This document shows positions 45,701 to 52,809 of a stretch of 64,000 bases of DNA, one piece after another. The notes beneath the pieces are model-generated. The model saw only the letters and a program-made list of their open reading frames with translations, was not told the origin of the DNA and ran no database searches. The translations under genes and the position numbers were made by a program. The stretch lies in assembly GCF_003397585.1 (NCBI RefSeq), contig NZ_QJUV01000001.1:620001-684000 (forward strand), read 5' to 3'. The number at the start of each line of letters is the position of its first letter. Position 1 is the stretch's first letter. The DNA comes from Gardnerella piotii (GTDB lineage Bacteria > Actinomycetota > Actinomycetes > Actinomycetales > Bifidobacteriaceae).

Positions 45701-45898
45701 GAGAACGCATTCCGTGATGGTGAAATCAAAACAACAGGTACGGACATAGATAGACTTATGCCTCCTATATCTCGTTTCGGTGGTGGTGACAGAACTACTA
45801 AGAAGCAAGGTGTCATTGATAAGCTGAAATCATTCTTTGAGAAGTTCTTTGGTGTTGGTGGCTCATTTACCACTAATGAACCGAATACTGTGAATTAA
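42737..45898 (+). CDS. hsdR: Type I restriction endonuclease subunit HsdR
   Basis: HsdR moves along DNA and cuts unmodified molecules when bound to HsdM2S. The N-terminal nuclease has a PD-(D/E)xK-type core (VTILVNG, then HIELKRRG). The motor follows: Walker A TTGSGKTLTS (about 330), DEAD-type IFDECHRSQFG, FGFTGTPIF and the motif VI region GLIQAFSRTNRI. A long C-terminal helical domain binds the methylase core. Length is 1053 residues, with no break. A strong ribosome binding site, AGAGGAGGTG, lies upstream. The opening MPYFNIVAATSENTVVTEYEP is similar in style to Firmicutes homologues, which suggests transfer, though I could not test that. Confidence 0.95.
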   Translation: MPYFNIVAATSENTVVTEYEPVKARSNSYQSEGELEKEFIRMLTQQGYEYLQIHTEKDLLANLRTQLEKLNSYHFSETEWDRFFKDSIANQNEGIVEKTRKIQEDNVQVLKRDDGSTKNITLIYKKNIHNNFLQVINQYVIGESDGAKHDNRYDVTILVNGLPLVHIELKRRGVAIREAFNQINRYQRDSFWAGSGLFEYTQIFVISNGTNTKYYSNSTRFNAIKDVNASATARKGKTSNSFEFTSFWADANNRVIPDLIDFTRTFFAKHTILNIITKYCIFTSENMLMVMRPYQITATERILNRIEIANNYKKYGDVAGGGYIWHTTGSGKTLTSFKTARQASLLPYIDKVLFVVDRKDLDYQTMKEYDRFEKGAANSNTSTAILKKQLEDSDAHIIITTIQKLATFIKKNKEHEVYNKHVVIIFDECHRSQFGDMHAAIVKSFKKYHLFGFTGTPIFPANTASSRNTQFFTTEQTFGDQLHTYTIVDAINDKNVLPFRVDYVKTMDMDEDIDDEQVWDIAREKAMMAPERIKLVTEYILNNFDRKTYRGDKTYIYNTLTNISEVASGKNGAVEEIKQKQRVSGFNSIFAVASVPMAKLYYQEFKKQMEADPTKKLRIATIYSYGANEAELDEGASGILDEENSEDTSALDQSSRDFLEDAIKDYNEMFHTNYSTDSDKFQNYYKDVSLRMKNKELDLLIVVNMFLTGFDATTLNTLWVDKNLKMHGLIQAFSRTNRILNSIKTFGNIVCFRNLQKRVDAAISLFGDKNAGGIVLMKGFKDYYYGYEGIDGKQYPGYMGMMDDLTSKFPLSEPQIIGEQNQKDFISLFGAILRMRNLLSAFDEFAGKEMITERDLQDYLGRYQDLRDEWNEKRKRGESTDIIDDIVFEVELIKQIEINIDYILMLVKKYHDSHCEDKEVLVIIKKAIDASPELRSKKALIETFIAGINDVEDVMTEWHYYVAEKREEELVQIIKDEKLKEPETRKFIENAFRDGEIKTTGTDIDRLMPPISRFGGGDRTTKKQGVIDKLKSFFEKFFGVGGSFTTNEPNTVN

Positions 45899-45980
45899 GC
45901 TGATGTTGTTTCAAATAAGTCATCGCTGATGGTAGCTGAAGATGCAGCAACTTATGGAACGAAGAAGGATGGTGAATAAT

Positions 45981-46877
45981 ATGGGAAGTATTGTTTTAGA
46001 ATTGCAAAATGAAATCGTTTCATCGAATTGTGATGTTGTTAATGTGTTACGCAGAGCACATCTAATAGCATCAAAACTAAGACTTACTGATTTCGATAAG
46101 TGGATTCAATATGAATTAAACGGTTATCCTGACTCAGAATCGTGTCCAGAGTATAGAAAAGTTCGAGGTATTTTAAAGGCATTCAATCCATATCGTGGAT
46201 GGATACCCACTTTAATACAAGATAACAAAGTCGAAAAAATGATTTGCGAAAGGAAATTGGTAAACTCTATTTCTGAAATCATATCCTTGTGTGAATCATC
46301 GAAAAATGTTTTGACATTAGAATTTTCTGGAGAACAACTTGCATTGCTTGATAAAATGTTTGATTCTCCACTGCCAATGAGATATGCACTTCACGTCACA
46401 ACAACTGCTGTAAAAGATATTGAAGAAAAAGTTAAAAATACTATCTTGGAATGGACACTAAAGCTAGAAGCAGAAGAAATTGTCGGAGAAAATATGACAT
46501 TCTCTAAGAAAGAAAAAGATCGTGCAATCAATATTCCTCAAACGGTTAATAACTATTACGGAAATACAAGTGTTATTAATTCACCATCTGACAATGTTCA
46601 AATCGTATCTGGTAGCGAAAACACAGTTTCATTTTCATATAGTAAAGTTAAAGATATAATCACTGAAGTTGAAAAAAGTATTAGTGGGTCAGATTTATCA
46701 AAAGATGACATGGAAACGGCAGTTGAATTATTAGATGATATTAAGTCAAAAATCGAAGAAGAAAAGAAGCCGCATATTCTAAAATCTACATTAGTCGGAT
46801 TGAAAGATTTTTTGATTAATGCAGGTGCTAATGTTGCGGCTGAACTTATTCAAGCCAAAATGCAAGGTTTGTTCTAA
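45981..46877 (+). CDS. AbiTii-domain protein (abortive infection-type)
   Basis: The N-terminal ~95 residues match the AbiTii pattern (SIVLELQNEIVSSNCDVVNV, then LRRAHLIASKLRLTDFDKWI and ELNGYPD), a domain found in abortive-infection and defence loci. A middle region is helical. Residues about 183-222 are Asn/Ser/Gly-rich with alternating hydrophobics (TVNNYYGNTSVINS, NVQIVSGSENTVSFSY), and the C-terminal helix is hydrophobic (VGLKDFLINAGANVAAELI). I choose ATG 45981; ATG 45972 and 45942 are in frame. It lies 82 bp after hsdR on the same strand and is more AT-rich than the hsd genes. Function as an antiphage effector is inferred from the domain and place only. Confidence 0.8.
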   Translation: MGSIVLELQNEIVSSNCDVVNVLRRAHLIASKLRLTDFDKWIQYELNGYPDSESCPEYRKVRGILKAFNPYRGWIPTLIQDNKVEKMICERKLVNSISEIISLCESSKNVLTLEFSGEQLALLDKMFDSPLPMRYALHVTTTAVKDIEEKVKNTILEWTLKLEAEEIVGENMTFSKKEKDRAINIPQTVNNYYGNTSVINSPSDNVQIVSGSENTVSFSYSKVKDIITEVEKSISGSDLSKDDMETAVELLDDIKSKIEEEKKPHILKSTLVGLKDFLINAGANVAAELIQAKMQGLF

Positions 46878-46893
46878 TTAATCTTACATACCA

Positions 46894-46943
46894 TTTTGGC
46901 CTATAACCCATAAATCCTATGCTAAAAAATATACTTATAGAAT
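46894..46943 (+). repeat. Right copy of the direct repeat flanking the restriction cassette
   Basis: TTTTGGCCTATAACCC at 46894-46909, then TGCTA (46920-46924) and TATACTTATAGAAT (46930-46943). Compared with the left copy, about 15 bases are missing between TGCTA and TATACT. Confidence 0.8.
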
Positions 46944-47015
46944 GAAAATTGCGAGGGATCCCCTCGACTAACAATCGGACGTAAACGGCAGCTGCGAGGC
47001 CCTCGCGTTGCATTC
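46941..47015. repeat. GC-rich imperfect inverted repeat with nested palindromes
   Basis: GAATG (46941-46945) and GCGAGGG (46951-46957) pair with CCCTCGC (47000-47006) and CATTC (47011-47015). CGAGGGATCCCCTCG (46952-46966) and GCGAGGCCCTCGC (46994-47006) each fold alone. It stands out in a very AT-rich gap before the KAP gene. It could be an RNA element, a protein-binding site or a mobile-element remnant. Confidence 0.7.
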
Positions 47016-47186
47016 ATTATAGCGTTATTTTTTATAATATAAAATTTTGTGTTTATAAATTTATAACCCAATTTATGAAATATTTAATATTGTAAGAAAA
47101 CTAAATAAAGGATAATTTTGCATAAATTATTAGAATATAAATTAGTATGCGAAATACTGTAATTAAGTAAGTATAGGAGAAAGTAT

Positions 47187-49463
47187 ATGAGCTACGTTGC
47201 AGATAAACCTATTGTAAAAGTTGATTATGATTTATTAGGAAGATCCGATTTTGCCAAACAATTTGGAAAATCGATTTGTGAATATGGCAGCAAAGATGGT
47301 CTTGTAATCGGCTTGTATGGTAAGTGGGGAAGCGGCAAGACATCTATTATAAATATGGTAATATCTGAGATTTCAATAGACGAAGACGAAGTTAAAAGAG
47401 TAGAGAAGGAAAAATGGTATTCAAAATTATACAAAAGAATCAAAAAACTTTTTATCGCACAAAAAAGTAAAGAAGAAAATCAAAAGCATAATCCAATAAT
47501 TATAAAATTTTCGCCATGGAATTATTCCGACAAAAACAATTTAATTAGTTTATTCTTTCATGAATTAAAAAATAAACTAAGTGTTGCTAAGGGAGAAAAA
47601 AACAAAGGAAAAATCGGAGAGGCTATAAGTCAATATTCCGATATTATTGACGTGCTATCAATAATTCCAGCAGTTGGACCCGCAATTGTTTCTATATTAA
47701 AAACTACATCCAAAGCAGTAGGGACTAAATTGATGAAAAATCCTAGTTTGGATGAAGCTAAAGAAAAACTATGTAAGGCGCTAGAAGATTTTGACCACAA
47801 AATAATTGTTTTTATTGATGATATAGATAGATTAACTACTCCTCAAATTAAAGATATTTTCCAATTGGTTAAACAAGTAGGCGATTTTCCTAACATCATT
47901 TATGTGCTTACGATGGATAGAGAAATTGTTTGCAATGCTTTATCTGAATATCACAATATTGATGGAGATGAGTATTTAAAGAAAATTGTTCAAGTTTCTT
48001 TTGAAATTCCTGAAATTGATAAATCACTATTGCCTGAAATATTAAAAAGTAGACTCAATAAAATTGTATACAAAAATGATTGCGAAGAAGAATTTGAAAA
48101 TAACGAATATTTTGAAACAGTACTTAAAAACTGTGTAAATCCATATATCAAAAATATAAGAGATATAAATAGATTGCTTAATGCGTTCCAATTCAAATAT
48201 GGCGCTTTATGGAAAGAAACATCATTTGTTGATTTATTAGCCATTACTGCTATAGAAATTTTTGAGCCTAAGTTATATGACTGGATTTCTGATAATGCAT
48301 ATACATTATGTACATGCAGAGAACATAGTATTCTAATGATTGGCAAGGATAAAATAGATTACTTAAAATATTGCAATGAGAAATTTAGTAGTCTTGAATT
48401 TGACTGTAACAAAGTAATAGATATTCTTTCAACTATGTTTCCTACATTTGTAAAAGACATTAATAAGCATAAATTCGTAAATACTCAATCTGAAGAAGAA
48501 CTTATTAGTAAAATGCGCGTTGGTTCTATAGAGAAATTTGATTTATATTTCAGTTTTAATTTATCAAGTATAAAAATTCCAAGAGAAGAAATTATTGAAT
48601 GCATAAATAATTGTAGCAAATTTGCTTTCATGCAAAAAGTTAAGAATTTTAATAAAGATGGTAACATTATATTCTTTTTAAAAATTACAGAGGCATTACT
48701 CTTTGATAATAAAATATCAAATAATAGACTTGCTTTAATTGCATCTACATTATTTGAATTACAATATAGATTTAAAGATATAGGCTCATCTAATTTATTC
48801 AAAACATCCGCATGCGAATATTCAGAACGTTTAATATGTAAAATAATTACTCGATTAGAAAATGAAAGTGATAGATATGAAATTATTAGTTCTGCAGTTC
48901 AAAATATTAATAAATACAACATTGGCACAACATCTATAATAATTAAATATATTATATTTGCCTACAAAAGATATGGATGTGAAGATGAGCGTAAAAATTT
49001 TAAATTCATTAGCCTTAAACATTTAGAAGATATTGAAAAAATTTATGCGTCAAAAATTAAATCTATTTCATATTCCGAGGATATATTAAGTTCTTACCAA
49101 TTCGATACGGCATTTTACATATGGAAATTTATTGATGAAGAGAATGCCATCTCATATGTTAAGAATCTATTTAATAATGAGACAAATAAGCTTAAATTCT
49201 TATGTATAACAACATATAATAAATTAACAGACTGGAAATTTTCTTCAGAAAATTGCTTTAATCTAGTTTCTGAAGAAGAATTTTATTATTCTATAAAAAA
49301 TTACGCTAAAAATCATTTAGATGAATTTACTAAAGAAGAGCAAATAATATTAGCGTCGTTTGTACTAAATTATGAAAATAATAATGATTACTTTAATCAT
49401 GCATCCGAGAATGAAGCGCTGCAATTCATAGAAAAGTGGAAATCTGAAAGTAAGCGTAATTAA
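47187..49463 (+). CDS. KAP family P-loop NTPase
   Basis: KAP NTPases are STAND-like P-loop proteins, often membrane-linked, found on plasmids and in phage-defence loci (PifA is a member). Walker A is GLYGKWGSGKTS (about 50-61) and Walker B is KIIVFIDDIDRLT (about 205-217); the opening MSYVADKPI and the DLLGRSDFAKQF block are typical. A Lys-rich insert (about 75-100) and one hydrophobic stretch (about 160-180, IIPAVGPAIVSIL) lie between them. The C-terminal ~400 residues are helical and unassigned. The gene is strikingly AT-rich, unlike core genes and the hsd genes. AGGAG precedes the ATG. Confidence 0.88.
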   Translation: MSYVADKPIVKVDYDLLGRSDFAKQFGKSICEYGSKDGLVIGLYGKWGSGKTSIINMVISEISIDEDEVKRVEKEKWYSKLYKRIKKLFIAQKSKEENQKHNPIIIKFSPWNYSDKNNLISLFFHELKNKLSVAKGEKNKGKIGEAISQYSDIIDVLSIIPAVGPAIVSILKTTSKAVGTKLMKNPSLDEAKEKLCKALEDFDHKIIVFIDDIDRLTTPQIKDIFQLVKQVGDFPNIIYVLTMDREIVCNALSEYHNIDGDEYLKKIVQVSFEIPEIDKSLLPEILKSRLNKIVYKNDCEEEFENNEYFETVLKNCVNPYIKNIRDINRLLNAFQFKYGALWKETSFVDLLAITAIEIFEPKLYDWISDNAYTLCTCREHSILMIGKDKIDYLKYCNEKFSSLEFDCNKVIDILSTMFPTFVKDINKHKFVNTQSEEELISKMRVGSIEKFDLYFSFNLSSIKIPREEIIECINNCSKFAFMQKVKNFNKDGNIIFFLKITEALLFDNKISNNRLALIASTLFELQYRFKDIGSSNLFKTSACEYSERLICKIITRLENESDRYEIISSAVQNINKYNIGTTSIIIKYIIFAYKRYGCEDERKNFKFISLKHLEDIEKIYASKIKSISYSEDILSSYQFDTAFYIWKFIDEENAISYVKNLFNNETNKLKFLCITTYNKLTDWKFSSENCFNLVSEEEFYYSIKNYAKNHLDEFTKEEQIILASFVLNYENNNDYFNHASENEALQFIEKWKSESKRN

Positions 49464-49473
49464 ATGTGGTTAC

Positions 49474-49524
49474 AGTTTTGTATGAAGTTCATTACAGCGT
49501 TGTAATGAAACTTCATACAAAACT
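49474..49524. terminator. Long near-perfect hairpin between convergent genes
   Basis: AGTTTTGTATGAAG and TTCATTACA on the left pair with TGTAATGAA and CTTCATACAAAACT on the right, 23 bp with one bulged A and loop GCGT. There is no T run, so it may be a terminator, an mRNA stabiliser, or the end of a mobile unit. Confidence 0.6.
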
Positions 49525-49532
49525 ACAATGTG

Positions 49533-50573
49533 CTATCGTACTTTGCGCCAGCGTAATCTTCCGTCGTTTACTCCTTCTTGACACATCATAAGAGTTCCTC
49601 GTATAGTCACTCCTTGCTGTCCAGAAGTAGAGCAGAAACTTCCAGGATGTACTAGAGGAAGCTGTTGTTGTTGTTGTTGAGGCTGTTGTTGAGGAGCAGG
49701 AGCTGGTTGAGGAGCAGGTGCTGGTGCCTGCTGCTGAACTGGTGCTTGGGTAGTTTGTTGATTCTCTTTCTGTTCTTCCGCGTTCCCATTTTCAGATTGT
49801 GTATAATTTGAATTGGAACTATCTACAGATGATTTGTTTGTTGAATTCTTTTTTGTGCTTGTTTTGTTAGCGTTAGTTTGATTTTTATTGTCAGAATCTC
49901 CGTTTGAAGACGACTTTGGTTTATTTTCATTATTGTCTTTGGAATTCTTGGATTTGTCATCTTTATCTTTTTGTGCAAAACTTGAATCCTTTTCAATTTT
50001 GCAAGATAAGTCATTCTTTTTTACGGAGCAGATTTCGTCGGAGTAATGATTTATGGCAAATTCTATCTCTTCTTTATTAAACTCAAGGTTTTCAAGTTTT
50101 GATTTTGCGTTTTTTTCAGTTAAGCTATTGTCATCTTCTACGAGTAGTCTTAGTTTTCTTACCGCTACATTATTGAAATCGTAAGTGTCGTCCAAATAAT
50201 TTATAGCAGATTCGGAATCTTTCGCAGAGCATTCGGAAGTTGTCATCTTTTTCTTAATAGCGTTCAAGGATAAAAAGTCGTCAGCTACATAGTTTTTTGC
50301 TATATTTTTACATTCCAATGCGCTTAGCTTGGTTTTAGTGTTGTTTGATTTATTTTGCTGAATCGAACCTATGACCCCAGCTGCTAAAAAGATTATCAAT
50401 ACAGTTAGGAGTACGTGTTTAAGCTTTTTAGATTTTGTATTTTTTGCATTATTTGCATTATTTAGTTTGTGAGACATGTTATTCGGGTTATTATCATATG
50501 ATGTTGTGCTGTTATTTATAATCTGAGTTTTTTGTATATCGCTGTTTTTGGCAGAAACATCATTGTTGTTCAT
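49533..50573 (-). CDS. Ltp-type membrane-anchored surface protein
   Basis: After a ~50-residue Asn-rich N-terminus, a single transmembrane segment (about 53-70, LLTVLIIFLAAGVIGSI) anchors the protein. Residues about 83-180 contain two helical pairs of the Ltp (host cell surface lipoprotein) type: ECKNIAKNYVADDFLSLNAI and DSESAINYLDD, then RKLRLLVEDDNSLTE and KEEIEFAINHYS. A long Lys/Asn/Ser then Gln/Pro-rich linker leads to a C-terminal domain with two cysteines (SFCSTSGQQG, MMCQEG), common in actinobacterial surface proteins. In the Streptococcus thermophilus phage TP-J34, Ltp blocks DNA injection, so a phage-exclusion role is possible. It is convergent with the KAP gene. Confidence 0.78.
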   Translation of the reverse strand: MNNNDVSAKNSDIQKTQIINNSTTSYDNNPNNMSHKLNNANNAKNTKSKKLKHVLLTVLIIFLAAGVIGSIQQNKSNNTKTKLSALECKNIAKNYVADDFLSLNAIKKKMTTSECSAKDSESAINYLDDTYDFNNVAVRKLRLLVEDDNSLTEKNAKSKLENLEFNKEEIEFAINHYSDEICSVKKNDLSCKIEKDSSFAQKDKDDKSKNSKDNNENKPKSSSNGDSDNKNQTNANKTSTKKNSTNKSSVDSSNSNYTQSENGNAEEQKENQQTTQAPVQQQAPAPAPQPAPAPQQQPQQQQQQLPLVHPGSFCSTSGQQGVTIRGTLMMCQEGVNDGRLRWRKVR

Positions 50574-50896
50574 AGAATATCTTTCTCTACTATAAATATT
50601 TGATATATTTTTCTACTGTTTTTATTATTACTTTCACAGTTTAGTAGTATTTTGTTTATTTTGTGAATAGATGTATATTAAATATTTTTTTAGTCTTCTG
50701 ATTAGAAAAATTTATAAGCTTATTAAGATTGGTTTGTATCAAATCCATCAAGCACATACACCTTCACTTTCGCGTATATGCTAGCAGTTACATATGCGTG
50801 TTGATTCTTGAAATTGCATAGTTTTGTAGCGTAGTTTTGTAGCGTAGTTTTATATCGTAGTTATCTACTTACGTACTTAAGCTACTTCGTGCTTTG
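50574..50896. other. 323-bp intergenic region with short tandem repeats
   Basis: AT-rich sequence upstream of the Ltp-type gene (minus) and downstream of the LysR gene (minus). It includes three 13-bp units of GTTTTGTAGCGTA type at about 50821-50859. I see no gene. The Ltp promoter must lie in the first part. Confidence 0.6.
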
Positions 50897-51829
50897 CTAC
50901 TTAGCTCTACTTATTACTTGATACCCGTGTTTAATTAGCACAGATTCGAGTTGAGAAAGATACGCAAGCGCTGCAGGAGAAAGATTCGTGCGCTCATTCT
51001 TAATCCACCCAACAAGCATGGTTTCTTCGCAATCCAGCGGAATGGTCACGATTTTCTCGTTATTCAAGTCGCCATTGTCGATTCCAGTGCAAATCGTAAA
51101 ACCATTAAGACCAATAATAAAGTTCAAAATGGTTGCGCGGTCTGTAACATTAATCTTTTTAGGCGGATGTTGAGGCCAAACCGCTTCCTCTGTAAAGAAG
51201 AAACTCCCGTCTTCTCCCTGTTCGTACTGAATAAACGGATATGGTCGCAAATCCTCCAAAGTAAGCTTCTTGCGATTTGCGAGCGGATTATTCCTAGAAA
51301 TAAAAACGTGCAAATTAGCGCGGAAAAGCGGATGAAACTCAAGATGCTTTTCTCGAAGCATTTTTCCAATAACGTCTTTGTTGTAGTCGGAAAGATAAAG
51401 CAAACCAAGATCTGCGCGCATTGAAGTCACTTGATTAATAATGTTCTTTGTGCGCGTTTCCCTTAGTGAAAACTCGTACTCGTTAGAATCAATGCTGCGA
51501 ATCATGTCTACAAAAGCCTCAACAGCAAACATGTAGTGCTGAGTCGCAACGCTGCAAAGCTGTTTTCTAGGCTTAGTGCTGTTGTAGCGCTCTTCAAGCA
51601 AATCTGCCTGGTCTAAAACTTGACGCGCGTATGTTAAAAACTCAGCTCCGTCAACCGTTAATGCAATTCCTTGAGAAGACCTTGTAAAAATCTCAATGCC
51701 AAGCTCTCGCTCTAGCTCTTTTACGGAAGAGCTTAACGCTGGTTGTGAAACATAAAGTTCGTGCGAAGCTTCGTTCATAGATCCGCACTCTACGATTTTC
51801 ACAATGTACTTTAATTGCAGCAGCGTCAT
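50897..51829 (-). CDS. LysR-type transcriptional regulator
   Basis: LysR regulators bind DNA as tetramers and respond to a small ligand. The N-terminal winged HTH is clear (MTLLQLKYIVKIVECGSMNEA, given in part as LKYIVKIVECGS; then LYVSQPALSSSVKELERELG and IFTRSSQGIALT). The ligand-binding domain (about 90-295) resembles the CysB/CynR branch. The ligand and targets are unknown. The 310-residue length is usual. Downstream on the same strand comes the defence-side gap; upstream is a repeat-rich region. It probably marks the right edge of the accessory island. Confidence 0.9.
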   Translation of the reverse strand: MTLLQLKYIVKIVECGSMNEASHELYVSQPALSSSVKELERELGIEIFTRSSQGIALTVDGAEFLTYARQVLDQADLLEERYNSTKPRKQLCSVATQHYMFAVEAFVDMIRSIDSNEYEFSLRETRTKNIINQVTSMRADLGLLYLSDYNKDVIGKMLREKHLEFHPLFRANLHVFISRNNPLANRKKLTLEDLRPYPFIQYEQGEDGSFFFTEEAVWPQHPPKKINVTDRATILNFIIGLNGFTICTGIDNGDLNNEKIVTIPLDCEETMLVGWIKNERTNLSPAALAYLSQLESVLIKHGYQVISRAK

Positions 51830-52098
51830 TATTAAGAGCCTTCCGATTTTTGGGATTTATACTTGACTATTCTTTATACTTGACTATTTCCAACTATTAC
51901 AACTATAACAACTATAATCTAACGCCTATAATCTTGCGACTAATGCATATTTTAATGCCTATAATCTTGCGATTAATGCATACAAACTAGCGACTAACGC
52001 CTATAATCTTGCGACTTTGGCTTAGCGCTTATAATCTAACGCTTATAATCTAACGCTTATAATCTAACGCTTATAATCTAACGCTTATAATCTAACGC
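51830..52098. other. Repeat-rich intergenic region between the LysR and HAD genes
   Basis: Contains degenerate copies of CTATAATCTTGCGACTAA-type units (about 51905-52015), which grade into a regular 14-bp array. The LysR promoter must lie within, so the many TATAAT-like boxes could act as -10 elements. Confidence 0.65.
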
Positions 52099-52110
52099 TT
52101 ATAATCTAAC
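52027..52110. repeat. Six exact tandem copies of a 14-bp unit containing TATAAT
   Basis: The unit GCTTATAATCTAAC repeats six times without a break from 52027 to 52110. The array overlaps the last codons and the stop of the minus-strand HAD gene. It has no spacers and so is not CRISPR. Confidence 0.93.
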
Positions 52111-52785
52111 GCCCAGCGATGCCAAATCTTCTCTAGCTTTTTGCGCTGTAGTAAAAACAAACCCATGCATTCCAACGTTATGCGCGCCATCAATATTTAC
52201 TGGCTTATCGTCGAAGAAAACAGTTGTTTGCGGCTTTAGCCCAAATCTGCTCATAGCAAGCTCAAAAATTTCGGGCTGTGGCTTATGTAATTTTTCAACG
52301 CCAGAAATAACCGTACCCTGCAAAAGCGTGTTCAATTCTGGGAATTTACGCAATGCGAGTGGGAAAGTTTCTTTAGACCAGTTAGTCAATCCCCAAACGC
52401 CGTAGCCAGCTTTGCGCAAATCGTGCAATAAATCAACCATTCCAGGCATCATTCGCGTAAGAACTTGATCATAGTGTGCGCAATACCATTGAAAAGCGTT
52501 GCTAAGATCCTTGCCAAATCGCCTCTCGTATTCTGGCAAAAGGTCTTTTAATAGTTCTCCGCCGTCCATGCGGTCTTCAAACTCATAGAATCCAGCCAAA
52601 TCATCTTTTCCAAAAGTGCCATTAGGGCAAATCGTGTCTACTAAATCTGGGAACTGTTTTTGCAAGCAATTCCTACAATTCCACTCGAGCAAAACTTTGC
52701 AATAATCGAACATTACGTCGTGAATTTCAACAGATTCTGTGTTTTTATTTGCATTTATATCTGCATTTGTATTTGTGTTTGTCAT
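52099..52785 (-). CDS. HAD-superfamily hydrolase (subfamily IA phosphatase-like)
   Basis: The core motifs are DVMFDYCKVLLEW (motif I, with the nucleophile Asp; the second Asp of DxD is Cys, as in the branch that reads DLGGVL), WGLTNWSKE (motif II Thr/Asn), and KLHKPQPEIFE and VFFDDKPVNIDGA (motifs III and IV). It is likely a sugar-phosphate or related phosphatase; the substrate is unknown. The N-terminal 20 residues are Asn/Thr-rich (NTNTNADINANKN) from codon repeats. The stop codon lies in the 14-bp repeat array. It is 24 bp downstream of the nnrD-like gene, likely one operon. Confidence 0.85.
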   Translation of the reverse strand: MTNTNTNADINANKNTESVEIHDVMFDYCKVLLEWNCRNCLQKQFPDLVDTICPNGTFGKDDLAGFYEFEDRMDGGELLKDLLPEYERRFGKDLSNAFQWYCAHYDQVLTRMMPGMVDLLHDLRKAGYGVWGLTNWSKETFPLALRKFPELNTLLQGTVISGVEKLHKPQPEIFELAMSRFGLKPQTTVFFDDKPVNIDGAHNVGMHGFVFTTAQKAREDLASLGVRL

Positions 52786-52809
52786 TTTTCTTCTTTCGCT
52801 TTTCTTCTT

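Larger units (their letters stand above)
46878..47186 (+). other. 309-bp intergenic region between the AbiTii gene and the KAP gene
   Basis: It holds the right direct-repeat copy, the GC-rich inverted repeat and then about 150 bp of AT-rich sequence that presumably carries the KAP promoter. The AGGAG ribosome binding site lies just before ATG 47187. I see no gene in it. Confidence 0.6.

Noticed and set aside
51905-52110. CRISPR array
   Set aside because: The 14-bp units are directly adjacent with no spacers, are too short for CRISPR repeats, and no cas gene is present.
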